Below the pieces are notes generated by a model, which was given only the letters and a program-made list of their open reading frames with translations, was not told the origin of the DNA and searched no databases. 64,000 nt of DNA, from positions 62,001 through 126,000 of the forward strand of contig JAENZN010000005.1 of the NCBI GenBank assembly GCA_016841245.1. The letters are read 5' to 3'. Below, one piece after another: positions 1-9,141 of this stretch. Position 1 is the first letter of the stretch; each line of letters begins with the position of its first letter. This DNA comes from Syntrophomonas sp. Lineage in GTDB: Bacteria; Bacillota; Syntrophomonadia; Syntrophomonadales; Syntrophomonadaceae. A program made the translations under genes and the position numbers.

Positions 1-1
1 T

Positions 2-382
2 GCCTACCACAATGTACTGGATACAATTGATAATTATATAGAAAGTCGCGATAATGGTCTGAACCGGATGCTGTTTGCTGACCAGGCAGCAGATATACAA
101 AAAGGAGACCACTTATTTGTACAGCGGCCAGGTTTTACCCACCATGGTATATATATGGGGGAAAATCTAGTACTTCATTATCATATGAGCAAAGTTAAAA
201 TAACCGGTTTTGAAGAATTTGCAGAAGGAGCAAAAATACAAAAAAGAAGTGATGAAGAAAGTCACGCCGCCTATTCCCCGGATGAGATCATTAAAAGGGG
301 CCTGAGCCGATATGGGGAAAGCGATTATAATATTATTTTCAACAACTGTGAACACTTTGTTCGTTGGGCCAGAAATGGATAG
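2..382 (+). CDS. LRAT/NC-domain protein, 5' end outside the window
   Basis: The frame is open to the left edge of the window, so the first ATG (68) is probably internal and the gene starts upstream. The product has the hallmarks of a lecithin:retinol acyltransferase-like (NlpC/P60-related) domain: a first His in 'THHGIYMG' and a nucleophile Cys in 'NNCEHFVRWARNG'. Bacterial members are thiol acyltransferases or hydrolases of mostly unknown substrate. The stop comes directly after the Cys motif, where relatives usually continue for tens of residues, so the 3' end may be cut. It overlaps, tail to tail, a fragment on the other strand. Family call is good; function and intactness are uncertain. 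Confidence 0.7.
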   Translation, partial: AYHNVLDTIDNYIESRDNGLNRMLFADQAADIQKGDHLFVQRPGFTHHGIYMGENLVLHYHMSKVKITGFEEFAEGAKIQKRSDEESHAAYSPDEIIKRGLSRYGESDYNIIFNNCEHFVRWARNG

Positions 383-563
383 CTGGTATAGGAACCATAT
401 CGTTTTCGATTACCGGCGTATCATCAAAGATTAACTTATTACCATTAACATATACTTTAATATCCTCACTGCTGGCCTGTGCAGGTATTAAGCACATATT
501 AGACAGGAGCAGCACCGCTAAAAGCAGAACGTTAAACTTGTAAGGTAAAAGATACTTATTCAT
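339..563 (-). pseudogene. Truncated copper-amine-oxidase N-terminal (stalk) domain protein
   Basis: The frame begins with a clear signal peptide (charged MNKYLLPYKF, a Leu-rich core, cleavage near 'AQA-SS') and then 'KVYVNGNKLIFDDTPVIEND', the opening of the copper amine oxidase-like N-terminal domain that is common in surface proteins of anaerobic Firmicutes. After about 'MVPIPAI' the similarity stops and the last dozen codons are merely the antisense of the LRAT gene. I read it as the 5' stub of a secreted protein cut by a rearrangement at about position 385. Confidence 0.6.
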
Positions 564-680
564 AGGAACTTCAGTGCAATTCGTACTTTTCCCATATTAA
601 TATAAATAAAGCCAGCCATCAGCTTATGAAGGATAAATTCTATACGGTGCCAGGATTTATCTGTTATTTTCAGCTAATTG

Positions 681-2090
681 CTAAGGTTTTGAGGGCTGAC
701 CTTCCTCAGCTTCACTGCCAGTATGCAGCTTACCCCGGGAATAGGAAAAATAAATTCCTGCCAGGCAGAGCAGGGTGAAGATGCTGAAGGTAATATGACT
801 GCTGTTCAGGAAGAGTTCATAAGTGGCAGGAGCTATTGGGGCCTTGCCCATATAGAGAGTAATCATTAGTGTAGCCAGGGCCATACTAAAATTCTGTCCC
901 AAGAGGCGCATGGTTGAGACTGATCCAGATGCAATTCCATAATACTGCCGGGAGACCGAACCCATGATAGCATTGGTATTGGGAGATCCAAAGAGCGCAA
1001 AGCCAATCCCAAGTACAATTAAGGCAGTGATGATATAAGTAAGCGGGGTCTCAGAATGTAGGAATATCAACAAGAATAAACCCAGGGAGGTAGATGCCAT
1101 ACCCAGGGATGAAATAAGACGGGGTTCAATTTTATCTGATAGATTGCCAGCTGCTGGTGACAAAATAGCCTGGATGATGGGCTGTACGATCAAAACCAGG
1201 CCTGCAGTCTGGGGAGGCATTCCTTTAATATACTGCAGATAAAGGCTCAATAAGAAAGTTATTCCGGCGGTTGCTCCGTAATTAATAAGAGCTGCGATAT
1301 TGGAAAAAGCAAATACCCGGTTATTCTTAAACAGGCGTACGTTGAATACAGGATATTTAACAGTTAGCTGGCTTCTTACAAAAGCGGCAGCCCCCAGTAT
1401 GCCCAGCAGCAGATACAATATGCCGGATGCGGCTGGAAGCAGCGTTAAACCGTATGTTATAGCGATAACACTAAACGCGTAGATCAAGCTGCCCTTGATG
1501 TCTAATTTTTCTTCCCGGGCGTCTGCCCACTCTCCTTTCAAGTAATACAGGGTTAAAAGTAGAGTAATTAAGCCCAGGGGAGCCGACATATAGAAGATAC
1601 TTCTCCAACCCAGATGGGCAGTAAGCAATCCACCCAAAGTAGGGCCGCTGGCCAGGCCGATATACACCATAGATACGTTCACGCCCAGAGCTTTACCGCG
1701 TTCCTGGGGCGGATATACTGAAGTAAGTATGGCGACTGCAGTAGTCATAACAATGGAACCGCCCAGTCCCTGAAATACCCGCATCAATATCAACCAATCG
1801 ATGGTAGGGACGAAGGCAGATAAAAGTGAAGCCAGGGTAAATATAACTACTCCAATAATGAAGAGTTTTTTTCGGCCATAGATATCGGCTATTTTTCCCG
1901 CCGGCATAAGGAATACTGCTGTTGACAGAAGATAGGAGGTGGCAATCCAGCTCAGCATTACCGCGTTAGCTGCGAAATCTCTCTGTAAAGAGGGGAGAGC
2001 TATATTAGTTGCAGATAGCATAAATGGGGTTAAAAATGAAGCTATAGCAATAGTAAATAATACCTGGTTTTTTGAAATATGGTTTTCCAT
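681..2090 (-). CDS. MFS drug exporter, DHA2 (EmrB/QacA) family, 14 TM
   Basis: A 469-residue hydrophobic protein with the length and spacing of a 14-helix DHA2 proton-driven exporter in the cytoplasmic membrane. Motif A is seen as 'GKIADIYGRKKLF' after helix 2 and motif C-like 'GLASGPTLGGLL' in helix 5. Such pumps expel lipophilic cations, antibiotics or dyes; the substrate cannot be told. I prefer the ATG at 2090 over the one at 2096 because GGGAG then sits eight bases upstream. The gene stands alone, with no regulator beside it. Confidence 0.88.
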   Translation of the reverse strand: MENHISKNQVLFTIAIASFLTPFMLSATNIALPSLQRDFAANAVMLSWIATSYLLSTAVFLMPAGKIADIYGRKKLFIIGVVIFTLASLLSAFVPTIDWLILMRVFQGLGGSIVMTTAVAILTSVYPPQERGKALGVNVSMVYIGLASGPTLGGLLTAHLGWRSIFYMSAPLGLITLLLTLYYLKGEWADAREEKLDIKGSLIYAFSVIAITYGLTLLPAASGILYLLLGILGAAAFVRSQLTVKYPVFNVRLFKNNRVFAFSNIAALINYGATAGITFLLSLYLQYIKGMPPQTAGLVLIVQPIIQAILSPAAGNLSDKIEPRLISSLGMASTSLGLFLLIFLHSETPLTYIITALIVLGIGFALFGSPNTNAIMGSVSRQYYGIASGSVSTMRLLGQNFSMALATLMITLYMGKAPIAPATYELFLNSSHITFSIFTLLCLAGIYFSYSRGKLHTGSEAEEGQPSKP

Positions 2091-2096
2091 CAGCAT

Positions 2097-2434
2097 TTCT
2101 CCCGTTAATTCATATTATTTTTTACAATAATTTATGCGACTATGACTATTATAAAACTTAAAGTCATGGGGTGGAAGGGCAAGCACTCTTGGTTGGCCTG
2201 AATAGTTATCCCTAAAAAAGTCGACTTGGGTTTATTAGAGTTTTTCAGGGGGAACTAAATAATAAAATTTTAAAAGTATTAAAGATATTACTATACGATA
2301 GCACCGAAGTAAAACATTGAGTGAATAGTTGTGTTAACGACTGGAACTTGATAAAATAAAAATGTAATATTATGGAAATATTGCGGTATTGGAAGTCAAC
2401 TTGTTAAGATATTTGGCTTAAGTGGGGGATCTAA
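2097..2434. other. Intergenic, no feature recognised
   Basis: AT-rich spacer between two divergent genes. It must hold both promoters, but I see no -35/-10 pair good enough to name and no conserved RNA. Confidence 0.4.
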
Positions 2435-2728
2435 TTGAAAAAAGCAGTCTTGTTTAGTTTAGTAATTTTTGTTCTGGCAGGAGTTACGGCTGTTATTCTA
2501 AGGAATATAGATTGGTTAATTAATATACCTTTTGTAGCTGGAATGTTGTTTTTGGCCATGGCTATAATAACTTCGGGATCACTGGGGAGCGGTTATCAAG
2601 TCAGGACTATAAACTATTCCGAAAGCCGTGCAGACAGGCAGGAAAGGCATGAACGCGAGAATACTCTGTTAATTATAGGGCTAATCAACCTGTTGGGGTC
2701 GATTAGCATTTATCTGCTGCTCAGTTAA
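2435..2728 (+). CDS. DUF5316 family small membrane protein
   Basis: A 97-residue protein with three hydrophobic segments (about 3-21, 29-48 and 77-96). The loop 'SGSLGSGYQVRTINYSESRADRQERHERENT' region, written here only in part, resembles the polar stretch of DUF5316 proteins of Bacillus and Clostridium, where a 'SG.(L/F).SGDR' motif is followed by charged residues. Function is unknown for the family. The start is TTG, preceded by GGGGGAT. Family match is from memory and moderate. Confidence 0.6.
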   Translation: MKKAVLFSLVIFVLAGVTAVILRNIDWLINIPFVAGMLFLAMAIITSGSLGSGYQVRTINYSESRADRQERHERENTLLIIGLINLLGSISIYLLLS

Positions 2729-2781
2729 TAAACAGGGGAAAACGACTGTACTTGGAATGCGATATATTATTTCTGTTTGGG

Positions 2782-3588
2782 TCAGGGAATCTTTACAAAT
2801 CGGGGCTTTCTTTGTTGATAAGCGTTAATATATTTGAACCCTATTTCTCTCAGTAGGGTATAGGCATCATTAAAATCCGCACAAAGATCCCGAGGGCTGT
2901 GGGCATCAGAGCCCACAGTTATTATTTCGCCTCCCAGCTTCTTATAGCGTCTGATTATATCCGCTTGGGGATGCATGTGCTGCAGGCCATAGCGATACCC
3001 CGAGGTATTAATCTCAATACCTCGGCCATTATAAATAAGATTTCGCAGAATTTTATCAATTACCTGTGAATGCTCCTGGTAAGAAAGCACCTTGGAGTCA
3101 TAATCACCATACCGGACGATAAAATCCAGGTGTCCGTAAATATTGAAATTAGAAGGCTTATTTAGACTTTGCAGTACGTTTTCAAAATATCTCTGATAGG
3201 CAGCATTCTTATCCTTGCCATCAAAAAAAGCTCCGGTATAAAAATCAAGCTGGTCGGCCATATGAGTGGAATAAATTACGAAATCAAAGTCATAACTGTT
3301 TAGCAGTTCCTCAATTTGGGGTTCGACATGCGGTTGAAAGCCTATTTCTACCCCCATTAAAATATTTATATCACGGTAATATCTTTCTTTAACATGCCTG
3401 AAGTGTTCTAGATAATCTTCAAAATCAATATTTTCAAAAACAGGATCAGCATAATCATAATCAACATGATCGGTAAAAACTAGTTCAGTTAATCCCAGTT
3501 CGATTGCTCTCTTAACCATTGATTCCATAGGGGCCTCACTGTCCCCGGAAAAATTTGTATGGGTATGATAATCAGCAAAATAACGCAT
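2782..3588 (-). CDS. hisJ: Histidinol-phosphatase-like PHP domain phosphoesterase
   Basis: A 268-residue PHP-fold metallo-phosphoesterase of the HisJ/HisK type, which removes phosphate from histidinol phosphate in histidine synthesis. Metal ligands are all visible in order: 'DYHTHTNFSGDS', 'FTDHVDY', 'MGVEIGF', 'YSTHMAD', 'GHLDFIVRYG' and 'VGSDAHSPRD'. Length matches the family. AGGAG lies eight bases before the ATG. No other his gene is nearby, so an alternative sugar-phosphate or other phosphoester substrate stays possible. Confidence 0.82.
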   Translation of the reverse strand: MRYFADYHTHTNFSGDSEAPMESMVKRAIELGLTELVFTDHVDYDYADPVFENIDFEDYLEHFRHVKERYYRDINILMGVEIGFQPHVEPQIEELLNSYDFDFVIYSTHMADQLDFYTGAFFDGKDKNAAYQRYFENVLQSLNKPSNFNIYGHLDFIVRYGDYDSKVLSYQEHSQVIDKILRNLIYNGRGIEINTSGYRYGLQHMHPQADIIRRYKKLGGEIITVGSDAHSPRDLCADFNDAYTLLREIGFKYINAYQQRKPRFVKIP

Positions 3589-3670
3589 TTTAGAAATCTC
3601 CTCTTGAATAATAGCAGCTTAATCTATCTATATATTATAGCACCAGAAGGATGACACTGGGGATACCGTT

Positions 3671-3686
3671 GCTCCCCTTGGGGAGC
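3671..3686. repeat. Perfect short inverted repeat
   Basis: Arms GCTCCCC and GGGGAGC separated by two bases, in a 630-base gene-poor spacer (3589-4218). There is no following T run, so it is not a convincing terminator. Confidence 0.5.
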
Positions 3687-3941
3687 CGGCACGCGGCGGT
3701 TCCATTTTGTTATCTTTCTACAGTTAGATAAAACTTCAGCCAACTTAATGAAGACTGTTCAACCCGCGCGGTTTTTTCATGATAGCAGCTTGCCCAGATC
3801 AAAATGCCAGTGTAGATTCTACCCCATCCCCCCACAATCTTCCCACAAGGGGCATATAAAGTAAAATAATCCAGCTTTTTTCTGAGATATTCCAGCGATG
3901 TTGTATAATTAGTTTATAAAGAAGAAGACCAAGGACTGATA

Positions 3942-4037
3942 GTGGCAGAAAACGTCTTTATATTACGAACCGAAGCTTCTTTTGATGACGGAGTTCCCTT
4001 AATGCACAATTTCTTAAGGTTGCTGAAGATTATTTGA
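3942..4037 (+). pseudogene. Possible 5' fragment of a 6-carboxytetrahydropterin synthase (QueD-like) gene
   Basis: A 31-codon frame starting with GTG behind AAGGA reads 'VFILRTEASFDDGVPL', which resembles the conserved N-terminus of QueD/PTPS proteins ('...LRTEASFDSAHFL'). The His-containing zinc motif that should follow is missing and the frame ends. The similarity is short, so the call is weak. The rest of 3589-4218 holds nothing I recognise. Confidence 0.25.
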
Positions 4038-4218
4038 TACAACAAATTCAATCTAAAAAACAGAGATGGCTATTACATCACAATTAAATTTATTGATATA
4101 ATTTTATTAAGGAGTGTAGTTGCGATGGCTTTAATCCAGTTATCGAAACTGCTTTTTTATTAGTTGAATTTATTCCTGAAAATACTATTTATTAATTCAA
4201 AAGCAAGGAGAAAGATTT

Positions 4219-4734
4219 ATGTTCAAAGTGAATGATTATGTTGTGTATGGCTTAACGGGAGTATGCCAAATTACAGATATTAGAAGAGATGAGCATATCA
4301 GTAATGATGAAACCCAATACTATGTTTTGAATCCCGTTTACGACAGTAATATGACCATTATGGTCCCTGTAAATAATCAAAATATTTCAATGAGGTCAAT
4401 CATTACTAAAGATGATGCATTATCGTTAATAGCAAAGATGCCAGAAATGGAAAGCGTTTGGATTAATGATGAGAGACAAAGAAATGCTAATTTCAAAGCT
4501 GCTCTTAGATCTGGAAATAATGAAGAATGGGTAAAAATTATTAGGACGCTATATCTAGAAAAAGAAGCAAGATCCGCCATTGGCAAGAAACTGACCAAAA
4601 CAGAGGAAGACATAATGAATAAAGCTGAAACACAATTGAATCAAGAATTTTCAATAGTTTTGGATATTTCACCCGACGAGGTTGTGCCTTATATTCTCGA
4701 ACATATTCCGCACAACAAGGAGAGTGTAAATTAA
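4219..4734 (+). CDS. CarD/CdnL-type transcriptional regulator
   Basis: 171 residues. The N-terminal 60 residues carry the CarD_CdnL_TRCF Tudor-like fold signature 'MFKVNDYVVYGLTGVCQI' and 'YYVLNPVYD', which contacts the RNA polymerase beta subunit. The C-terminal part is helical and charged, as in CarD proteins that stabilise the open complex at promoters. The ATG follows AAGGAGAAAGATTT. The neighbours say nothing about targets. Confidence 0.85.
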   Translation: MFKVNDYVVYGLTGVCQITDIRRDEHISNDETQYYVLNPVYDSNMTIMVPVNNQNISMRSIITKDDALSLIAKMPEMESVWINDERQRNANFKAALRSGNNEEWVKIIRTLYLEKEARSAIGKKLTKTEEDIMNKAETQLNQEFSIVLDISPDEVVPYILEHIPHNKESVN

Positions 4735-5052
4735 ATTGTGCTGGTACAATTCGCGTTCAGAAAATTCGTATATATCCCATATTCTGGCGCATTTCTTCTT
4801 ACCGGTGCAACTAGAGATCCAACGCTTGTATATCTCTTCGCTTTATAATCTGTATCCCGGTGATTAGGATATGCACTCTTAATACCGGCTGCCCATTGCC
4901 ATTATAGTAAAACTTAAGTGTTGACTCCTCCGGCCAACAAAATCTGACCGGTTCAAGGTTCTCTATGTTTTTGTATAGGGCCAGGCCATCACTCCTATTG
5001 TAATTTTAATACATATGAGGTAATTTATGTATATATGCTTGAGGAGTTGTGG
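4735..5052. other. Intergenic; unrecognised open stretch on the minus strand
   Basis: Reading the minus strand from about 4995 down to 4812 gives an uninterrupted frame of about 60 codons ('GLALYKNIENLEPVRFCW...') ending in TAG, but without a good start and ribosome site. It may be the tail of a lost gene. I do not recognise it. Confidence 0.25.
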
Positions 5053-5058
5053 TTGTTT

Positions 5059-6591
5059 ATGCTGGCTAAATTAAATTCTATGGTCTTAACCGGGGTTGAT
5101 GCTGTACCGGTAAGAGTTGAAATAGATGTTCAGGGCGGTCTGCCCACAGTTGAAATCGTGGGGTTGGCTTCTACATCGGTAAAAGAAGCCCGTGAAAGGG
5201 TACGGTCGGCCATCAAAAATACCGGCTTTGAATTCCCCAACCGCAGAATAGTGATTAATCTCTCACCTGCCGACATGAAGAAAGAGGGAACTCATTTTGA
5301 TCTGCCTATTGCCCTGGGTATCCTTCTGGCATCTGGGCAAATAGAGACTACTCTGACTGATTTCTGTTATATGGCCGGGGAACTTTCTTTGTACGGTGAC
5401 CTGCAGAAGATAGCCGGAGTGCTGCCCATGGCTTTGGAACTTGCTAATTTCGAGTACCCGATTGACTTCATTGTACCTTCAGAAAACGCTGGGGAAGCAG
5501 CCCTGGTAGAAGAAGTACGAACCTTTACTGTTTCGAATCTCAGGGAAGCTGTTAATTTTATGACTTCAACCGGAGACCTGCCTCTGGTAGAGGTTAAGAA
5601 TATGGAACAAATAACCCCCAGGGGTCAAATACTTGATTTTGCCGACGTCCGAGGTCAGGATATCGCCAAGCGCGCCCTGCAGGTAGCGGCTGCTGGACAT
5701 CATAATGTGCTGCTGATCGGACCTCCCGGCTCAGGAAAGACCATGCTGGCCCGCCGGATACCTGGAATCCTCCCGGAGATGACCCGCAGCGAAATCTTGG
5801 AGACCACTCGCATATATTCGGTTTCCAACCTGCTTAATAAAGAAAGACCATTGATTGAAACCCGGCCATTCAGAGCTCCCCACAAAAATGCTTCTGCAGT
5901 GAGTATTATCGGCGGGGGAAAAGACCCGCGCCCTGGAGAGATCAGCCTGGCGCACAATGGTGTGCTCTTCATGGATGAATTGCCTGAGTTCAATCGTGAG
6001 GTTTTGGAATCTCTCCGTCAACCGCTGGAAGATAAAACCGTTACCATCGCACGAGCTCTGGCTACCTATACCTATCCCTGCAACTTCAGTCTGGTAGCAG
6101 CCATGAATCCCTGCCCGTGCGGTTACTTTGGTTCGGATACGGAATGCCTGTGCACTCCTACTCAGATACAGAAATATCTCAATCGCATCAGTGGACCTCT
6201 TTTGGATCGTATGGATATGCACATAGAAATACCAAGAGTAAAATATGAAGAACTGCAGGATAAGGTACCAGGGGAGGACTCCTCGTCTATGCGGGAAAGA
6301 GTAAACCGCGCTCAAGAGATTCAGGGAATACGATTCAAAGATCTTGATATTAACTTCAATGCCCAGATGCGTCCGGGAGAAATCCGCAGATACTGCCAAC
6401 TCGATGACAATTCGCAGCAGGTTTTTAAAAAGGCTTTCAATACCTTGAACATGAGTGCCCGGGCTTACGACCGGATTCTAAAGGTAGCCCGTTCCATAGC
6501 TGACCTGGAAAATTCGGATACTATTACCCTCCACCACCTGTCAGAAGCACTGCGCTACAGGAGCCTGGATCGGAAATACTGGAATATGTAA
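5059..6591 (+). CDS. comM: YifB/ComM family Mg-chelatase-like AAA+ ATPase
   Basis: About 510 residues. N-terminal ChlI/Lon-protease-like domain ('VEIDVQGGLPTVEIVGLA'), AAA+ core with Walker A 'GPPGSGKTMLARRIPGI' and Walker B 'GVLFMDELPEF', and the C-terminal Mg_chelatase_C helical domain. ComM is a hexameric helicase that promotes branch migration when single-stranded DNA is integrated during transformation. I choose the ATG at 5059 (MLAKLNSMVLTG) because homologues start there; a TTG at 5053 lies six bases after GGAG and is equally possible. The last 74 codons are duplicated at 13610-13831. Confidence 0.9.
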   Translation: MLAKLNSMVLTGVDAVPVRVEIDVQGGLPTVEIVGLASTSVKEARERVRSAIKNTGFEFPNRRIVINLSPADMKKEGTHFDLPIALGILLASGQIETTLTDFCYMAGELSLYGDLQKIAGVLPMALELANFEYPIDFIVPSENAGEAALVEEVRTFTVSNLREAVNFMTSTGDLPLVEVKNMEQITPRGQILDFADVRGQDIAKRALQVAAAGHHNVLLIGPPGSGKTMLARRIPGILPEMTRSEILETTRIYSVSNLLNKERPLIETRPFRAPHKNASAVSIIGGGKDPRPGEISLAHNGVLFMDELPEFNREVLESLRQPLEDKTVTIARALATYTYPCNFSLVAAMNPCPCGYFGSDTECLCTPTQIQKYLNRISGPLLDRMDMHIEIPRVKYEELQDKVPGEDSSSMRERVNRAQEIQGIRFKDLDINFNAQMRPGEIRRYCQLDDNSQQVFKKAFNTLNMSARAYDRILKVARSIADLENSDTITLHHLSEALRYRSLDRKYWNM

Positions 6592-6604
6592 AGATGCAGA
6601 ATTT

Positions 6605-7025
6605 ATCTAAACGGTAAACTATATAGCAAGTACCTAATTCTGTCCTTTCCATACAGTAATTGAAGCAAGAGAATGGTTCTTTTGCTTCCTCAGCCTTAAA
6701 TATCAGTTTGGGAGACACGCCAAGAATTCTTGCTGCCAGCCGCTGCGTTACCCCTTCTAAACTTTTTACCATTGAAAGCACTTCGTCCCGCTGCTCCTTC
6801 TGTAAACTTTTTATCTTACTCAGTAAGGCTGAGCCTAACAAGTACTTTCTTTATCTTTCACCGGGCTTCTTCATCATTTAACCGCTTAATTTTATCATCA
6901 TCTAAGCATTTGTCTTCATTCTCTGTTTCATTGAACCGTATAAACCTTTACCTGTCTCGCTTCGTTTCCCAGCTTTTCTCGCCAGACTCATCACTCTCAA
7001 AGTTTTTTATTCATCTTACTAAATA
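6605..7025 (-). pseudogene. Relic of a REP-associated (IS200-like, RAYT) transposase, C-terminal part
   Basis: Three reading frames joined by frameshifts and at least one stop give, on the minus strand, 'RFIRFNETENEDK', 'RLNDEEAR', then 'LQKEQRDEVLSMVKSLEG' and 'TQRLAARILGVSPKLIFKA'. This is the order of the linker and C-terminal helix-turn-helix seen in Firmicute Y1-transposase-like RAYT proteins. The catalytic HUH half is missing. Its tail, 'KEPFSCFNY', is encoded by a sequence similar to short elements found elsewhere in the window. The gene is dead. Confidence 0.55.
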
Positions 7026-7061
7026 AACTCTTTGGAAGTAATAGAACCGTCTTGCTTCTTC

Positions 7062-8357
7062 TTATTGAGTCGCCTCGTTATTCTGGAAAAATACTTTAAA
7101 AGTGCTGCCTTCTTCCGGTTTGCTATCTACTCGAATATAACCTTTGTGTACTTCAACAATCCAGGCAGCAATAGATAATCCCAGTCCTGTTCCTCCTTGC
7201 TTGCGCGAACGAGCTCTATCCACCCGGTAAAATCTTCTAAAGATATTTTCTGTTTCAGTCTCCTCAATACCAATTCCGCTATCTCTAACCAGAATTTCGA
7301 TTCCGTTTTGTAATTTGCTTACTTTCAGGTGAATAAATCCACCATCGGGAGTATATTTATAAGCATTCTCCAGGAAAATGTTCACCAGCTGTTTTATTCG
7401 CATGGCATCGCCATACATTTTTACTTCTGATTCTATGTTTGATGAAAATTTTAGGTTCTTGCCCTGGAACAATGGAGAAAACTGAAATGCAAGCTCGGTT
7501 ATCATAGATGATAAATCGAATTCATTAAAATCAAGTTGAATCTCGTGCGCGTCAATTCTGGCTAAAAGCAGAAGATCATTAATCAACTTGCCCATGTTTT
7601 CGGTTTCATTATAGGCATTTTGCAGCCAAGTGATATTATCTTTAATGCTTCCGTAATGGTCTGCTATCACAACATCCAGGTTGCTTTGTATTACCGTAAG
7701 TGGAGTTCTAAGTTCGTGAGAAACATCTGCAATAAACTCTTTCTGACGCTGCCAGGCAAATTTAACCGGCATCATGGCCCGGCCAGCCAGGCACCAGCCT
7801 ATCAATGCGGCTAAAACAATAGCAATTACACTAATTGCTAATAGAAGGTAATTGAAATTGCTGATAAACTTATGGATCATAGTTAAATTACAGCAGGTCT
7901 GTACTACTCCATTATCCCCGTTACTATGGAAAGGAGTAGAAAAGATTCGATATTCAGTTTCTCCCAAATTGATGGTATCCCAGCGTTCTTGCTGGTTTAA
8001 CCAGGACTGTCGGGCCAAATCCTGACTGTTTTGCAGAAGTGCCTTATATTGAATGGAAGCCTGAGTAATATTCATATTTTCATCACGTAAGATAATTTTG
8101 AACAATGAATCGATAATTTCTCCATTATTTGACAAATTTTTCTTGCCGGAATCAGGTGGGCGGTTGCTCAACTCCGGTAAAATGCTTAAGTTGCTTACCT
8201 GGGCTGATGTTGCTTTCAACTCCCGATCGAGAATGAATCCATTAGCATAAAAAATATTATAAAAAACAAAGCTGGTAAACAGAGATGTGAATAATACCAA
8301 TACCAGTGTATAGTAAAGGGTTAATCTGTATCTCATATTACGCAGTTCCTGAAACAT
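7062..8357 (-). CDS. Sensor histidine kinase of the efflux cassette
   Basis: 431 residues. TM helix 1 at about 11-33, an extracytoplasmic sensor region to about 165, TM helix 2 at about 170-190, then a HisKA dimerisation domain with phosphoacceptor His in 'ADVSHELRTPLTV', N box 'FLENAYKYTPDGG', G1 'DSGIGIEE', F box 'IFRRFYRVD' and G2 'GGTGLGLSIA'. No clear HAMP domain joins the second helix to the H box. It starts two bases after the response regulator stop, so the pair is co-translated. Given the adjacent pump it probably senses an envelope stress or drug; this is inference. Confidence 0.92.
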   Translation of the reverse strand: MFQELRNMRYRLTLYYTLVLVLFTSLFTSFVFYNIFYANGFILDRELKATSAQVSNLSILPELSNRPPDSGKKNLSNNGEIIDSLFKIILRDENMNITQASIQYKALLQNSQDLARQSWLNQQERWDTINLGETEYRIFSTPFHSNGDNGVVQTCCNLTMIHKFISNFNYLLLAISVIAIVLAALIGWCLAGRAMMPVKFAWQRQKEFIADVSHELRTPLTVIQSNLDVVIADHYGSIKDNITWLQNAYNETENMGKLINDLLLLARIDAHEIQLDFNEFDLSSMITELAFQFSPLFQGKNLKFSSNIESEVKMYGDAMRIKQLVNIFLENAYKYTPDGGFIHLKVSKLQNGIEILVRDSGIGIEETETENIFRRFYRVDRARSRKQGGTGLGLSIAAWIVEVHKGYIRVDSKPEEGSTFKVFFQNNEATQ

Positions 8358-8359
8358 GA

Positions 8360-9028
8360 CTACCTCTCTTCCAGGGTATAACCTATTCCTCTTATCGTAG
8401 CAATTAAATGACTGGCTTTACTTATTTTTTTCCTCAGATAATGAACATATATTTCTATGTTATTATCATGAACCAGATTATCATAGCCCCATATACGGTC
8501 AATTATCTGTTCTCGGGTAAATACCATACCCGGTTTTCGCATTAGCATTTCCATAAATTGCGCTTCTCTGTAGGTGAGCTTCATTTCCTGCCCATCTATG
8601 CTTAAAGTAAGGTTATCTACATCCAGACTCATATTACCCAAATGTAAAGCTTTACTGATATAAACCGCAGGTATTCTACGTGACAAGGCCCGTATCCTGG
8701 CCATTAATTCTGCCATGGCAAACGGTTTTACCAGATAATCGTCTGCTCCTAAGTCCAGACCGGAAACCCGGTCGTTAATTGAAGCCAGAGCCGTTAAAAG
8801 CAAAACCGGGGTAGCATTTTTGCAAGATCGCAATTCTTTCACTATCTCCCAACCACTTTTTCCGGGAAGCATAATATCTAAAACAATAACATCGTATATA
8901 TCTTTTTGAGCCAGCATGAATCCTTCATTGCCATCCGCGGCGCAATCGACTTCATAATGCTTTTGCTTAAGTGCGTGGGCTACAGCAGCACTTATTTTTT
9001 CTTCGTCTTCGATCAATAATACTCGCAT
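8360..9028 (-). CDS. OmpR/PhoB-family response regulator of the efflux cassette
   Basis: 222 residues: receiver domain with acidic pocket 'EDEEK', phosphoacceptor Asp in 'VIVLDIMLPGKSG', Thr in 'LLLTALAS' and Lys in 'LVKPFAM', then a winged-helix DNA-binding domain ('LTYREAQFMEMLMRKPG', 'VHYLRKKI'). GAGGAG precedes the ATG. It lies 113 bases downstream of the RND gene on the same strand and likely controls that operon, though no operator can be pinned down by eye. Confidence 0.93.
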   Translation of the reverse strand: MRVLLIEDEEKISAAVAHALKQKHYEVDCAADGNEGFMLAQKDIYDVIVLDIMLPGKSGWEIVKELRSCKNATPVLLLTALASINDRVSGLDLGADDYLVKPFAMAELMARIRALSRRIPAVYISKALHLGNMSLDVDNLTLSIDGQEMKLTYREAQFMEMLMRKPGMVFTREQIIDRIWGYDNLVHDNNIEIYVHYLRKKISKASHLIATIRGIGYTLEER

Positions 9029-9058
9029 AGCCGTGTCTCCTCAAAATAAATAATACAA

Positions 9059-9106
9059 CTTTCGCCTTGACCCAAACTATAAGCAATAATGAGCCAAGGG
9101 CGAAAG
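9059..9106 (-). terminator. Imperfect inverted repeat between pump and regulator genes
   Basis: Arms CTTTCGCCTTG and CAAGGGCGAAAG, one base of slippage, 25-base loop. It may attenuate transcription from the RND gene into the two-component genes. The following T stretch on the minus strand is poor (TTGTATTATTTA), so terminator activity is only possible. Confidence 0.4.
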
Positions 9107-9141
9107 CTGTAATTAATATATAAATTATCGTAAATATTCTT

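Noticed and set aside
5731-6399. 222-codon minus-strand frame inside comM
   Set aside because: Antisense of conserved AAA+ sequence; no start signal and no recognisable domain.
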